DNA of 64,000 nt from Paucimonas lemoignei (GCA_900475325.1 LS483371.1:310001-374000); one strand, 5' to 3'. Shown: positions 22,943-32,334, counted from the stretch's first letter. Program-made: numbers and translations. The notes: a model not told the origin generated them from the letters alone.

Positions 22943-23977
22943 ATGGATATTACCGAGCTGCTGGCGTTCAGTGCCAAGCAAGGCGCATCGGACTTACACC
23001 TCTCGGCCGGGCTGCCGCCGATGATTCGTGTCGATGGTGATGTGCGCCGGATCAACCTGCCAGCGCTGGACGCCAAAGCGGTGCAGGAACTGATCTACGA
23101 CATCATGAACGACAAGCAACGTCAGGATTTCGAAGAGTTTCTGGAGACTGACTTCTCGTTTGAAGTTCCGGGTGTGGCGCGTTTTCGGGTCAACGCATTC
23201 AACCAGAACCGGGGGGCGGGTGCGGTGTTCCGGACCATCCCGGCGAAGATCCTGAGCCTTGAAGAATTGGGCATGGGGGAAGTGTTTCGCAAGATTACCG
23301 ACGCCTCGCGCGGCCTGGTATTGATCACCGGGCCGACCGGTTCGGGTAAGTCCACCACGCTGGCAGCGATGATCGATTACCTGAACGTCAACCGCCATCA
23401 CCACATCCTGACCATCGAGGATCCGATCGAATTCGTTCACGAATCCAAGAAGTGCCTGGTCAACCAGCGCGAAGTGCACCGCGACACCCTCGGCTTTTCC
23501 GAAGCCCTGCGCTCGGCCCTGCGGGAAGACCCGGACGTGATTCTGGTGGGCGAGCTGCGTGACCTGGAGACCATCCGCCTGGCGCTGACGGCGGCGGAAA
23601 CCGGGCACCTGGTGTTTGGCACGCTGCATACCACCTCGGCGGCCAAGACCATCGACCGTATCGTTGATGTGTTCCCAGCTGCGGAAAAAGCCATGATTCG
23701 CTCGATGCTGTCCGAGTCACTGCATGCAGTGGTGTCCCAGACGCTGCTCAAGAAAGTCGGCGGCGGGCGTGTGGCGGCGCACGAGATCATGATGGGCACG
23801 GCGGCGATTCGTAACCTGATCCGCGAAGACAAGGTCGCGCAGATGTACTCGGCGATTCAGACCGGCGGGCAGCTGGGCATGCAGACGCTGGATATGTGCA
23901 TGAAGGATCTGGTCGCCAAAGGCCTGATCACCCGCGAGGCTGCGCGTGAAAAGGCCAAGATGCCGGATAATTTCTAA
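22943..23977 (+). CDS. pilT: Type IV pilus retraction ATPase PilT
   Basis: 344 aa, start ATG 22943 with GAGGAG 7 nt upstream. N-terminal DITELLAFSAKQGASDLHLSAGLPPMIR. Walker A GPTGSGKS at about 130-138, the Asp box (ILTIEDPIEFVHESKKCLVNQREV), Walker B (DVILVGELRD) and the His box (TAAETGHLVFGTLHT). The AIRNLIRE motif near 290 is specific to PilT. It powers pilus depolymerisation for twitching. In P. aeruginosa pilU follows at once; here an NlpC/P60 gene lies on the opposite strand instead. It is divergent from yggS. Confidence 0.98.
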   Translation: MDITELLAFSAKQGASDLHLSAGLPPMIRVDGDVRRINLPALDAKAVQELIYDIMNDKQRQDFEEFLETDFSFEVPGVARFRVNAFNQNRGAGAVFRTIPAKILSLEELGMGEVFRKITDASRGLVLITGPTGSGKSTTLAAMIDYLNVNRHHHILTIEDPIEFVHESKKCLVNQREVHRDTLGFSEALRSALREDPDVILVGELRDLETIRLALTAAETGHLVFGTLHTTSAAKTIDRIVDVFPAAEKAMIRSMLSESLHAVVSQTLLKKVGGGRVAAHEIMMGTAAIRNLIREDKVAQMYSAIQTGGQLGMQTLDMCMKDLVAKGLITREAAREKAKMPDNF

Positions 23978-23993
23978 GGGGCGTTACACATTT

Positions 23994-24085
23994 CGTAGGA
24001 CCGGCTTTAGCCGGGAAGACTGCGTTACTGACAATGCAGATGCATCGACTGTGCTGGCGTCTTCCCGGCTAAAGCCGGTCCCACG
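23994..24085. repeat. REP/BIME pair, type GGACCGGCTTTAGCCGGGAAGA
   Basis: Two inverted copies with about 50 nt between the arms, lying between the convergent stops of pilT and the NlpC/P60 gene. It may serve as a shared 3' end. Confidence 0.85.
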
Positions 24086-24097
24086 TCGAGTGGCTCC

Positions 24098-24787
24098 TTA
24101 ACGCTGCACAACCCGCAACGGCGCGTTCTTCTGCTTGGGCAGCACACGTTTGGCGACCATGTAATGGCTGTTCCAGTACGGCTTTTTCAGTGTGTCGACG
24201 GTCACTGCCTTGCCACGGCGCGGGGCGTGGACGAAGCGGTCGTTGCCCAGGTAAATAGCGACGTGGTTGACCTTGCGACTCTTGATGTTGAAGAACAGCA
24301 GATCGCCTGGCTTCAAATCCTTGCGATCCACTTTCTGCCCGTGACCTTCGGCCATGGCGTTGGAGGTGCGTGGCAGGTTGACTTCACTCACGTCGCTGAA
24401 CGCGTATTTGACCAGCCCGCTGCAGTCCAGGCCTTTACCTGGCGTGCTGCCGCCCCAACGATAAGGTGTACCGACCGCTTTCAGGGCGCGGCTGACAACC
24501 GAATTACTCTGTTTGGCGCTGGGCGCACCCAGCATCTGGGCATTGACGATTGCTTTGGAATTCTTGATGGGCGCGTTTTGCTGGTTTTTCGCCCGGGTGC
24601 TGCGGCCTTTTGGAGAGATGACAGGCGCAGGCTCGTTGACATGGGTGGACGCGATGGCTGGCGAAGAATGAGTTTTCGCGGTGTAGCCGTTGAAGCTCGC
24701 AGGTAGTTGTTGCTCACGGTTGGTGGCATGAGCGGCCAGGGGCATAAGCAGGCAGATGGTTAGCCATGACTTGAAAAATGGACGCAT
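24098..24787 (-). CDS. NlpC/P60 family peptidoglycan hydrolase
   Basis: 229 aa from ATG 24787 (MRPFFKSWLTICLLMPLAAHA is a signal peptide; the longer start to 24817 is less likely). After a low-complexity linker (about 22-95), the NlpC/P60 domain runs about 100-229. It has GTPYRWGGSTPGKGLDCSGLVKYAF with the catalytic Cys, NHVAIYLGNDRFVHAP with the catalytic His, and LPRTSNAMAEG/KPGDLLFF. It is likely a periplasmic gamma-D-glutamyl-diaminopimelate endopeptidase acting on murein stem peptides. No strong ribosome-binding site is visible. Confidence 0.9.
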   Translation of the reverse strand: MRPFFKSWLTICLLMPLAAHATNREQQLPASFNGYTAKTHSSPAIASTHVNEPAPVISPKGRSTRAKNQQNAPIKNSKAIVNAQMLGAPSAKQSNSVVSRALKAVGTPYRWGGSTPGKGLDCSGLVKYAFSDVSEVNLPRTSNAMAEGHGQKVDRKDLKPGDLLFFNIKSRKVNHVAIYLGNDRFVHAPRRGKAVTVDTLKKPYWNSHYMVAKRVLPKQKNAPLRVVQR

Positions 24788-25037
24788 TCGGCAGGGCTCT
24801 TGTGGGTTAGCGCGCAACTTTATAACAGCTTTTTATGTGATTCTGATCACCGTTTACGCCATCAATATGGAGCGATCGTTTCACTTTGCGCGACAAACTC
24901 TCTCAAAAACCGCAGCAATCCCTTGTGGTACAAGGGTTTGGAATAAGCGCCAGAGGTTCCTGCCATACGTCGGAAGGTCATGCGAAAGTCACAATCTTTA
25001 CCACTATTTTTTTCTATCAGGGCAAAAGAGGTCGCAA

Positions 25038-25457
25038 ATGAACACCTATCAAGTTGAACCGCAGCGCCAGGACACCCACAGCAAAGTGCTGGGTTACCTG
25101 TTGTGGATTGTCGGGTTCACCGGCTCCCATCGCTTCTATTACGGGAAGCCTGTGACCGGCACGATCTGGTTCTTTACGCTGGGCTTGTTTGGCATCGGCT
25201 GGCTGATCGACCTGTTCCTGATCCCGGCCATGGACCGTGAAGCAGACCTGCGCTTTACCGCAGGTTCCACCGACTACAGCGTCGCGTGGATTCTGTTGGC
25301 GTTCCTGGGCGTGTTCGGCGTGCATCGCATGTATCAGGGCAAATGGATCACCGGGATCATCTACTTCTTTACGGGCGGGCTGTTTCTGGTGGGCGTGCTG
25401 TATGACTTCTGGACGCTGAACGATCAGATCTCGATCAAGAATGCACGGCGTGGGTGA
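25038..25457 (+). CDS. Protein with two TM2 domains
   Basis: 139 aa, ATG 25038 after a GAGG at 8 nt. Two TM2 units are seen: KVLGYLLWIVGFTGSHRFYYGKPVTGTIWFFTLGLFGIGWLIDLFLIP (about 16-64) and VAWILLAFLGVFGVHRMYQGKWITGIIYFFTGGLFLVGVLYDFWTL (about 82-128). Each carries the G-x-H-R-x-Y-G/Q-G-K and the D-F/L motif of TM2. Each unit is a helix, a short turn and a second helix. TM2 proteins are widespread but of unclear bacterial function. There is no operon partner on this strand. Confidence 0.9.
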   Translation: MNTYQVEPQRQDTHSKVLGYLLWIVGFTGSHRFYYGKPVTGTIWFFTLGLFGIGWLIDLFLIPAMDREADLRFTAGSTDYSVAWILLAFLGVFGVHRMYQGKWITGIIYFFTGGLFLVGVLYDFWTLNDQISIKNARRG

Positions 25458-25461
25458 TGCA

Positions 25462-25538
25462 CTGTAGGAGCTGCCGCAGGCTGCGAAGGCGGTATGTCAG
25501 CAAAGACCGATTTCGCAGCCTTCGGCAGCTCCTACAGG
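25462..25538. repeat. REP/BIME pair, type CTGTAGGAGCTGCCG
   Basis: Inverted pair immediately after the TM2 gene stop (25457), same class as 20664-20723. It opens the repeat-rich 25.46-26.2 kb stretch. Confidence 0.85.
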
Positions 25539-25562
25539 TGTGTGGCGCCAGGCATCAATCCT

Positions 25563-26201
25563 GTGGGACCCAGCTTGTTGGCGAAAGGGCCGGTACACTC
25601 GATAGAGATTTGTCGTTTGTACGGCCGCATTCGCGAATGAATTCGCTCCCACAGGGGTACGTCAATAGCCTGCAAGGCCTCGGGCAGACGCAAGTTTGTT
25701 GCCGGATTGCGGTGCTGCAGAGGTGTTTCGCCGGTCACTCACCCCGTGGGAGCGAATTCATTCGCGAAAGGGCCGGTACACTCGACAGAGATTTGTCGTT
25801 TGTACGGCCGCATTCGCGAATGAATTCGCTCCCACAGGGGTACGTCAATAGCCTGCAAGGCCCCGGGCAGACGCAAGGTTGTTGCAGGATTGTGGTACTG
25901 CGCAGATGTTGCGCCGGGCACCAACCCCGTGGGAGCGAATTCATTCGCGAAAGGGCCGGTATATTCGATAGAGATTTGTTGTTTGTACGGCCGCATTCGC
26001 GAATGAATTCGCTCCCACAGGTGTACATCAATAACCTGCAAGCCCTCGGGCAGACGTAAGTTTGTTGCAGGATTGTGTGCTGCGCAGATGTTGCGCCGGG
26101 CACCAACCCCGTGGGAGCGAATTCATTCGCGAAAGGGCTGGTAGGTTCGACAGAGATTTGTCGTTTGTAAGGCCGCATTCGCGAGCAACCCGCTCCCACA
26201 G
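25563..26201. repeat. Tandem array of 183-bp REP/BIME units (about 3.5 copies)
   Basis: Unit starts are at 25563, 25746, 25929 and 26111, giving periods of 183, 183 and 182 bp. A unit contains a pair of REPs (GTGGGAGCGAATTCATTCGCG and its complement) plus a spacer with GTACG/ATTTGTCGTTTGTACGGCC, then about 90 nt of non-REP sequence (ACGTCAATAGCCTGCAAGGC...). The first copy starts with a variant REP (AGCTTGTTGGCGAA) and the last is cut short after its second REP. The array lies between the TM2 gene and pyrC'. It is a run of tandem duplications of one BIME. The open reading frames across it (both strands) are a consequence of 183 being divisible by three. Confidence 0.9.
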
Positions 26202-26216
26202 TGGTAACTGAGCCCG

Positions 26217-27488
26217 TTAGCCCGTATGCGTAATCCGCCCATCCACAATGGTGTAACGCACGGCACTTGGCAGGCAGTGGCCGAGGAACGGGCAGTTTTC
26301 GCCTTTGGATAGCCAGGTTTCACCGGCCACGGTGGAGGCCTTCGGGTCGAACAGGACGATGTCGGCTGGCGAACCTGCGCTCAGTTGCCCGGCGGGCAGA
26401 CGCAGTGCAGCAGCAGGGCCGCTGCTCAGGCGGGCGATCAGGGTTGGCAGGTCGAGCACACCATCTTCAACCAGGGTCATGGCCAGTGGCAGCAGCAACT
26501 CGACGCTGCTGATCCCCGGCTCGGTCGCGCCGAACGGGGCCAGCTTGGCGTCGCGTTCGTGAGGCTGGTGGTGGCTGGAGATCGCGCTGATCACGCCTGA
26601 CTTCACCGCTTCGCGCAGACCATCGCGATCCGCCCGAGTGCGCAGTGGCGGTTGCACGTGATACAGGCTGGAGAAGTCGATCAGCGCTTCGTCCGTAAGG
26701 ATCAACTGGTACAGCGCCACATCGGCAGTCACTTTCAAGCCACGGGCCTGAGCCTGAGCGATCAACGCCGCGCCTCGGGCGCTGGTCAATTGGCTGAAGT
26801 GGGCGCGTACGCCGCTTTGCTCGACCAGCAGCAGATCTCGAGCCAAAGCCACCGTTTCGGCCGTTTCAGGGATACCCGCCAAACCAAGGAAGCTTGCGGT
26901 CGGGCCTTCATGGGCCAGGCCACCTTCGGCCAGATCACGATCCTGAGAGTTGAAAATCACCGTCAGGTCGAATGTCGCGGCGTATTCCAGCGCGCGGCAC
27001 AGCGTTCGGGTATTGCGGAAGCTCTCCAGACCGTTGCCGAAGGCGACGCAGCCCACATCGCGCAACGCGACTAGTTCTGCCAGTTGCTCGCCTTCCAGGC
27101 CCTTGCTGAGGGCGCCAATCGGGAACACCTTGCTGTGCCCGGCTTCCCGAGCGCGGTCCAGGATCAGCTCGGCGACTGCAGAGGTATCCAGAATCGGCTT
27201 GGTGCGCGGCGGGCAGCACAGGCTGGTGACGCCACCGGCAGCAGCGGCGCGGGTTTCGCTGGCAATCGTGCCTTTGCGGCTGTAACCCGGTTCGCGCAGG
27301 GCGACGTTCAGGTCAACCAGCCCGGGCGCTGCGATCAGGCCGGTGGCGTCGATGGTTTGTACGGGTTCGAAGCCGGTTGGCGCGGCGCCGATGGCGAGTA
27401 CTTTGCAGGCTTCCAGGTGCAGATCGGTGACTTGATCCAGACCGCTGTTGGGGTCGATGACGCGAGCGCCGAGGATGCTGAGCTTCAC
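26217..27488 (-). CDS. pyrC': Inactive dihydroorotase-like protein PyrC' (PyrX)
   Basis: 423 aa, start GTG 27488, overlapping the pyrB stop in GTGA. The fold is an amidohydrolase ([63 protein letters not shown]). The metal-binding H-x-H normally in DxHxHLREPG is replaced by [10 protein letters not shown], and other ligands also differ. In pseudomonads this PyrC' is a non-catalytic partner required for assembly of active PyrB into the dodecameric ATCase. A reading that runs upstream to 27899 is an artefact of an open frame inside pyrB. Confidence 0.93.
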   Translation of the reverse strand: MKLSILGARVIDPNSGLDQVTDLHLEACKVLAIGAAPTGFEPVQTIDATGLIAAPGLVDLNVALREPGYSRKGTIASETRAAAAGGVTSLCCPPRTKPILDTSAVAELILDRAREAGHSKVFPIGALSKGLEGEQLAELVALRDVGCVAFGNGLESFRNTRTLCRALEYAATFDLTVIFNSQDRDLAEGGLAHEGPTASFLGLAGIPETAETVALARDLLLVEQSGVRAHFSQLTSARGAALIAQAQARGLKVTADVALYQLILTDEALIDFSSLYHVQPPLRTRADRDGLREAVKSGVISAISSHHQPHERDAKLAPFGATEPGISSVELLLPLAMTLVEDGVLDLPTLIARLSSGPAAALRLPAGQLSAGSPADIVLFDPKASTVAGETWLSKGENCPFLGHCLPSAVRYTIVDGRITHTG

Positions 27489-28489
27489 TGGGCGTTCTCC
27501 TGTTCGAATTGTCGTTGCGCGGTCTGGCCGCTCATGGCCATGGACAGCACCGCCATGCGCACGGCGATGCCATAAGTCACTTGATTGAGAATCACCGAGT
27601 GCGCGCCATCGGCCACGGCGGATTCGATTTCCACGCCACGGTTGATCGGGCCTGGGTGCATGACGATGCAGTCCGGTTTTGCTCCCGCCAGGCGCGCAGT
27701 GGTCAGGCCGAACAGGCGGTAGAACTCGCCTTCGCTGGGCAGTAAACCGCCCTGCATGCGTTCGCGTTGCAGGCGCAGCATGATCACCACGTCGACGTCT
27801 TTCAGGCCTTCGGCCAGGTCGGTGTAGACCTTTACGCCGTACTGCTCGACGCCCACCGGCAGCAGGGTTTTCGGGCCGATCACGCGGATGTCCGGGCAAC
27901 CCAGCGCCTTGAGCGCAATCATGTTCGAGCGTGCGACCCGCGAGTGCAGGATGTCGCCGACGATGGCCACGGAGAGGTTTTCAAAACCGCCCTTGTGACG
28001 GCGGATGGTCAGCATGTCGAGCATGCCTTGGGTCGGGTGCGCGTGACGGCCGTCGCCACCGTTGATGATCGCCACTTCCGGGCACACGTGCTCGGCGATG
28101 AAATGCGCTGCGCCCGAATCGCCGTGGCGCACGACGAACATGTCGGCGGCCATGGCTTCCAGGTTGCGCAGGGTGTCGAATAGCGTCTCGCCCTTGCTGG
28201 TGGAGGATGTCGACACGTTGAGGGTGATCACGTCCGCCGACAGCCGCTGCGCCGCCAGTTCAAAGGTGGTGCGCGTGCGCGTGGAGTTCTCGAAGAACAC
28301 GTTGCACACGGTCTTGCCGCGCAGCAGCGGGACTTTCTTCACCGCTCGCGCGCCGACTTCCAGGAACGAGTCGGCAGTGTCGAGGATTTCGGTGAGTAGC
28401 TCGCGGGGCAAGCCATCAAGGGAAAGGAAGTGGCGCAGCTGACCTTGATGGTTGAGCTGCAGCGGGCGCTTGGCGTCGAGGGGCGTCAT
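27485..28489 (-). CDS. pyrB: Aspartate carbamoyltransferase catalytic subunit
   Basis: 334 aa from ATG 28489; the start at 28507 is less consistent with the family N-terminus ([25 protein letters not shown]). Motifs are [15 protein letters not shown] (carbamoyl phosphate binding), [34 protein letters not shown] and [11 protein letters not shown]. It makes N-carbamoyl-L-aspartate in pyrimidine synthesis. The N-terminal extension before RHFLSL is a class A pseudomonad feature that carries nucleotide regulation. It is preceded by pyrR with a 24-nt gap. Confidence 0.97.
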   Translation of the reverse strand: MTPLDAKRPLQLNHQGQLRHFLSLDGLPRELLTEILDTADSFLEVGARAVKKVPLLRGKTVCNVFFENSTRTRTTFELAAQRLSADVITLNVSTSSTSKGETLFDTLRNLEAMAADMFVVRHGDSGAAHFIAEHVCPEVAIINGGDGRHAHPTQGMLDMLTIRRHKGGFENLSVAIVGDILHSRVARSNMIALKALGCPDIRVIGPKTLLPVGVEQYGVKVYTDLAEGLKDVDVVIMLRLQRERMQGGLLPSEGEFYRLFGLTTARLAGAKPDCIVMHPGPINRGVEIESAVADGAHSVILNQVTYGIAVRMAVLSMAMSGQTAQRQFEQENAQ

Positions 28490-28513
28490 CGCAAAGGACT
28501 CTTTCAAGGGCGG

Positions 28514-29035
28514 TTAAAGGGCGGCGGAAGCGGTGGACAGGTCTTGCAGTTCGAGGGCCAGCGGCGTGGGGCCGCTGAGCTTGACCCGCTCGTTGGCAGC
28601 CAGCGAGAGGGTGGCGCCGACGATATCCGGGCTGATCGGCAGCTCGCCAGCGTCCAGATCCAGCAGGCACACCAGCGTCACGCTGGCCGGTCGGCCGTAG
28701 TCGAACAGCTCGTTGAGGGCTGCGCGAATGGTGCGGCCGCTCATCAATACGTCATCGATCAATACAAGGTGCTGGCCTTCGATCTCGAAGGGCAGCTCGG
28801 ACGGGCGCACTTGTGGGTGCAGGCCGTTCTGGCTGAAGTCATCGCGGTAGAAGGACACGTCCAGGGTGCCCAGCGGTGTGTCGCGGCCCAAGGCTTCGAG
28901 CAGCGCCTGCGCGACCCATACGCCGCCGGTGCGAATGCCGATAAAGCGCGGCTCGCTGACGCCACGCTTGCTCAAGTGGGCGTTCAAATCGATAGCCATC
29001 TGACGGATCAGTTCAGCGGGGTTGGGCAGGCTCAT
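28514..29035 (-). CDS. pyrR: PyrR bifunctional protein / uracil phosphoribosyltransferase homologue
   Basis: 173 aa with AGGAG 6-8 nt before ATG 29035. Contains the PRPP-binding motif [18 protein letters not shown] and the front part [16 protein letters not shown]. In Bacillus PyrR regulates pyr operons by attenuation; in pseudomonads it is encoded upstream of pyrB and its role is regulatory, probably at the pyr operon. No obvious attenuator was found before pyrB. It is the first gene of the pyrR-pyrB-pyrC' operon. Confidence 0.95.
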   Translation of the reverse strand: MSLPNPAELIRQMAIDLNAHLSKRGVSEPRFIGIRTGGVWVAQALLEALGRDTPLGTLDVSFYRDDFSQNGLHPQVRPSELPFEIEGQHLVLIDDVLMSGRTIRAALNELFDYGRPASVTLVCLLDLDAGELPISPDIVGATLSLAANERVKLSGPTPLALELQDLSTASAAL

Positions 29036-29134
29036 GAAAGTTGCTCCTTGAAGTGCCCGAGCCAAGCCCACCTGGCGCGTAGCGGTGTGGCGTGGCTCAG
29101 GTGGAAACCGGGATTCTGAAAAAGGGTGAACACG

Positions 29135-29575
29135 TCAGGCGTTGAACAATTCTGCATTGGCATCCAGCCAGCCTTGCAATAACAGCATGGCGGCGATGGC
29201 ATCTACCGGGTTGTCTTTGTAGCTACCTTTTTGGCCGCCACGGCTCATGCGCTCGCCTTTGGCTTCAAAGGTGGTCAGGCGTTCGTCGTGGGTGTAGACC
29301 GGCACGTTGAAGCGGCCATTGATCCGGCGCGAGAACTTCTCGGCCTTGGCGCTCATTTCGCTAGGGGTGCCGTCCATGTTCAGCGGCAGGCCGACGACAA
29401 TGGCGTCCGGTTTCCACTCGCGGATCAGCGCTTCGATCTGACTCCAGTCCGGCACGCCTTGCGTGGCCTTGAGGGTGCACAGTTCGCGGGCCTGGCCGGT
29501 AATCACCTGGCCGACCGCAACGCCGATCTGTTTAGTGCCGTAATCAAAACCCAGCAGTAAGCGCAATGCGGCCAT
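29135..29575 (-). CDS. ruvX: Holliday junction resolvase-like protein RuvX/YqgF
   Basis: 146 aa. RNase H-fold signature at the N-terminus (LLLGFDYGTKQIGVAVGQ), central DAIVVGLPLNMDGTPSEMSAKAEKFSRRI, and the C-terminal DERLTTFEA...GGQKGSYKDNPVDAIAAMLLLQGWL with the catalytic Asp pattern. The family is implicated in 16S rRNA 5' end maturation and in recombination. The ATG shares one base with the algH stop. It ends about 100 nt before pyrR. Confidence 0.95.
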   Translation of the reverse strand: MAALRLLLGFDYGTKQIGVAVGQVITGQARELCTLKATQGVPDWSQIEALIREWKPDAIVVGLPLNMDGTPSEMSAKAEKFSRRINGRFNVPVYTHDERLTTFEAKGERMSRGGQKGSYKDNPVDAIAAMLLLQGWLDANAELFNA

Positions 29576-30144
29576 CAGGCGTGGCCTGCCTGGGTGGTCA
29601 GCAAGTTGAGGTTGATGCCCAGGCGCGCGGCCGCGGCATCGAGACGCTCGTCACTCTCGACATCAAACAGAATGGCCGGGTCGAACGGGCAGGTCAGCCA
29701 GGCGTTGGCGGCCATTTCGGCTTCCAGCTGACCTGCTTCCCAGCCCGCATAACCGAGGGTGATCACATTTTGATCAGGGCCGTAGCCGTCTGCGATGGAG
29801 AACAGCACGTCTTGGGACGTCGACAACGATAGGCCGCCCAGTTCAACGGTGGCTTGAAAGATCTGCCCGCTGGGGTGCAGCACAAAGCCGCGATCGGTCT
29901 GCACCGGGCCGCCGGTGTGGATGGCGATATTCTGGCAACGTACGGGCGCTGGCAGTTCCGGTCGCAATTGCTCCAGAACATCAGCCAGGGTGAGGCTTTG
30001 CGGGCGATTGATCACCAGACCCATGGCGCCATTGGCGTTGTGCTCGACGATGTAGGTCAGCGTCTGCGCAAAGTTCGGGTCCGCCATGTGCGGCATGGCG
30101 ATCAGGAATTGATGCTTGAGGTAACTCGCAGATACGTTTTTCAT
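29575..30144 (-). CDS. algH: YqgE/AlgH family protein
   Basis: 189 aa from ATG 30144 (the reading from 30180 adds 12 residues that are not conserved). Family blocks: LKHQFLIAMPHMADPNFAQTLTYIVEHNANGAMGLVINRP, GGPVQTDRGFVLH, GYAGWEAGQLEAEMAANAWL. It was first described as affecting alginate gene expression in P. aeruginosa; its biochemical role is unsettled. It is co-transcribed with ruvX. Confidence 0.95.
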   Translation of the reverse strand: MKNVSASYLKHQFLIAMPHMADPNFAQTLTYIVEHNANGAMGLVINRPQSLTLADVLEQLRPELPAPVRCQNIAIHTGGPVQTDRGFVLHPSGQIFQATVELGGLSLSTSQDVLFSIADGYGPDQNVITLGYAGWEAGQLEAEMAANAWLTCPFDPAILFDVESDERLDAAAARLGINLNLLTTQAGHA

Positions 30145-30220
30145 GAGCCCTAGTGTGGCGCTGCGCGGCGGGCCTGACAACTGGCAGTTCTGACAGGTCC
30201 CCGGGTTTGTGAAGGAGGTG

Positions 30221-31159
30221 TCAGTTGCTGAAAAGCTTGTCGCCCTTGGCGAATTTCCAGGTGCGGATGATTTCCAGTCGGTCTATGTCGGCAAGATCGC
30301 CGGTGAACGGCGCAAATGGGGCCGCCAGACGCACGATTCGTTGCGCGGCCTGGTCCAGCAGCGGTTGCCCGGAAGACTCCAGCACCAGCACTTCGAACAG
30401 CGAGCCATCGCGGTTGATCGAAACCATTAGTCGCAAATTGCCATAAATCTGTTGGCGACGCGCTTCTTCGGGGTAGTTCAGGTTGCCGACCCGCTCGACT
30501 TTCTTGCGCCAGTCGTCTTTGTACCAGGCGCCTTTGTCACGCATGGTGGAGGCAGCGTTCAGACGGTGGATCTTCGGACGCTTGGCGTACAGCTGTTGTT
30601 CGTTGGAGAGTTCGGCTTCGAGGCTGGCGATTTCGCTGCTCAGTTGCGAACTGTCGAATTGGGGCGCGGCCTTGGGCGCCGGGTCGGGTTTGACCTCTTC
30701 GCGTTTGGCGACGGTTTTCTGCGGCGCTGCGGCCTTGGTGGCAACCACGGTTTTGGCCGACTCCTGCTTTTCTACCGGCTTGGCGGCTGCAGGTGGCGTG
30801 ACCTTGTTGATCTTGGTGTCCTGGAACGGCGCAAGCTCGGTGGTCTTGGGGATCTCTGCCTTGTCCAGGGTGCCGCTGCCTTGCTGGTTATCCTGGGCGA
30901 GGAAGTCTGCCTGCTTGGGCTTTGTTTCGCTTTTGAAGGTGGCGAGGGTGATTTCCAGGGTCTGGCTGATCTGCTCGGGTTTGACGTAGGTAAAGCCCAC
31001 GCCAAGGATGATTGCCACGTGAATCAACGCCGCAATCAGCAGGGTGAAGCCCAGACGATCAGCCGGGCGCACGCTCGATTGGGAAAGCTCGTAGGGAAGA
31101 TCGGCAGCAGTCATCAGCGGTTGTGTGTCTCTCGGTGCAATGTCTTTCAGGCTGCGCAT
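30221..31159 (-). CDS. tonB3: TonB-type energy transducer (TonB3 position)
   Basis: 312 aa from ATG 31159; ATG 31114 (MTAADLPYEL) and an upstream start at 31195 are alternatives. One membrane helix near the N-terminus (LGFTLLIAALIHVAIILGVGFTYV) is followed by a long Lys/Pro/Glu-rich periplasmic linker and a C-terminal TonB fold (about 225-312; NLNYPEEARRQQIYGNLRLMVSINRDGSLFEVLVLESSGQPLLDQAAQRIVRLAAPFAPF). Between gshB and algH this corresponds to P. aeruginosa tonB3, required for twitching motility and pilus assembly. A link to PilT and Pil-Chp in this window is consistent. Confidence 0.88.
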   Translation of the reverse strand: MRSLKDIAPRDTQPLMTAADLPYELSQSSVRPADRLGFTLLIAALIHVAIILGVGFTYVKPEQISQTLEITLATFKSETKPKQADFLAQDNQQGSGTLDKAEIPKTTELAPFQDTKINKVTPPAAAKPVEKQESAKTVVATKAAAPQKTVAKREEVKPDPAPKAAPQFDSSQLSSEIASLEAELSNEQQLYAKRPKIHRLNAASTMRDKGAWYKDDWRKKVERVGNLNYPEEARRQQIYGNLRLMVSINRDGSLFEVLVLESSGQPLLDQAAQRIVRLAAPFAPFTGDLADIDRLEIIRTWKFAKGDKLFSN

Positions 31160-31227
31160 GATAACCCAGGCCGACGCTAATTGACGGCCAGGCATCAGAC
31201 CGTGGGAGCAAGCTTCTGGCGCGATGT

Positions 31228-31319
31228 CGTGGGACCGGCTTTAGCCGGTAAGAGGGCGGGCCAGTCGCTGATGATGGAGCATCAGGACTACCGCTTTCCC
31301 GGCTAAAGCCGGTCCCACG
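31228..31319. repeat. REP/BIME pair, type GGACCGGCTTTAGCCGG
   Basis: Inverted pair with about 45 nt between the arms, in the gap between gshB and tonB3. A degenerate REP half precedes it at 31200. Confidence 0.8.
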
Positions 31320-31380
31320 TCATAATTCAGCCTCCAGCGTGCGGGCAATCCTAAAATCTCCCACGGATCAGGTATGGCCT

Positions 31381-32334
31381 TCAGCGAGCCTTCAGCTTCT
31401 TCTCGATCACATCCATCAACATCCCACCAATATTGGTGCCGAACGCATTGTCGATTTCACGGATGCAGGTCGGGCTGGTGACGTTGATTTCGGTCAAGTG
31501 CTCGCCGATCACGTCCAGGCCAACGAAGATCAGGCCTTTTTCACGCAGCGTCGGGCCGATCTGTTCGGCGATCCAGCGATCCTTGTCGGTCAGTGGACGC
31601 GCTTCACCACGGCCACCAGCGGCCAGGTTGCCACGGGTCTCACCGGCGGCGGGGATACGCGCCAGGCAATACGGTACGGGTTCGCCGTCGACCATCAGGA
31701 TGCGTTTGTCGCCGTCCTTGATCGCGGGCAAGTAACCCTGGGCCATGATTTGCTGGGTGCCGTGTGCGGTCAGGGTTTCCAGGATCACCGACAGGTTCGG
31801 ATCGCCCACCCGGTGACGGAAGATCGACGCGCCGCCCATGCCGTCCAGCGGCTTGAGGATCACGTCGCCGTGCTCGGCCGCGAACTCACGCAGGATGTCT
31901 GCACGACGGCTGACCAGGGTCGGCGGCGTCAGTTGCGGGAACAGCGTGGCGAACAGCTTTTCATTGCAGTCGCGCAGGCTCTGCGGCTTGTTGACGATCA
32001 ATACGCCAGCGGTTTCGGCCTGTTCCAGCAGGTACGTCGCGTAGACGAACTCCATGTCGAACGGCGGATCCTTGCGCATCAGGATCACGTCCAGATCATC
32101 AAGCCCTGCGTCGACTTCTGCTTCGAACTCGAACCATTTGGCCGGGTCGGCGAAAACTTTCAGCGGTTTCATGCGGGCGCGGGCCTGGCCGGCGCTCTGA
32201 TACAGATCCTGCTGTTCCATGTAGAACAGCGACCAGCCACGTTCCTGGGCGGCAAGCAGCATGGCCAGTGAGCTGTCCTTTTTATAGGAGATGCGCTCAA
32301 TCGGGTCCATGACAATCCCTAGGCGAACGCTCAT
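31381..32334 (-). CDS. gshB: Glutathione synthetase
   Basis: 317 aa from ATG 32334. N-terminal LGIVMDPIERISYKKDSSLAMLLAAQERGW, central VILKPLDGMGGASIFRH (ATP-grasp glycine-rich loop), DKRILMVDGEPVPYCLARIPAAGETRGNLAAGG and the C-terminal GLDVIGEHLTEINVTSPTCIREID are GshB signatures. It ligates glycine to gamma-glutamylcysteine. The 5' end is divergent to pilG with about 250 nt between. Confidence 0.97.
   Translation of the reverse strand: MSVRLGIVMDPIERISYKKDSSLAMLLAAQERGWSLFYMEQQDLYQSAGQARARMKPLKVFADPAKWFEFEAEVDAGLDDLDVILMRKDPPFDMEFVYATYLLEQAETAGVLIVNKPQSLRDCNEKLFATLFPQLTPPTLVSRRADILREFAAEHGDVILKPLDGMGGASIFRHRVGDPNLSVILETLTAHGTQQIMAQGYLPAIKDGDKRILMVDGEPVPYCLARIPAAGETRGNLAAGGRGEARPLTDKDRWIAEQIGPTLREKGLIFVGLDVIGEHLTEINVTSPTCIREIDNAFGTNIGGMLMDVIEKKLKAR

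Noticed and set aside
25454..26059. Repetitive 201-aa ORF across the REP array (and the reverse ones at 25735-26199)
   Set aside because: The frame stays open only because the 183-bp unit is a multiple of three. The peptide repeats REP hairpin translation (NSLPQGYVNSLQ), and no ribosome-binding site or family is seen.
25563..26201. Could be mistaken for a CRISPR array
   Set aside because: Units are 183 bp with internal palindromes and near-identical spacers. No unique spacers, leader or cas genes are present.
27489..27899. Upstream extension of the dihydroorotase-like ORF to 560 aa
   Set aside because: The extra part is an alternate frame of pyrB with no family similarity. The GTG at 27488 overlapping the pyrB stop fits the operon.
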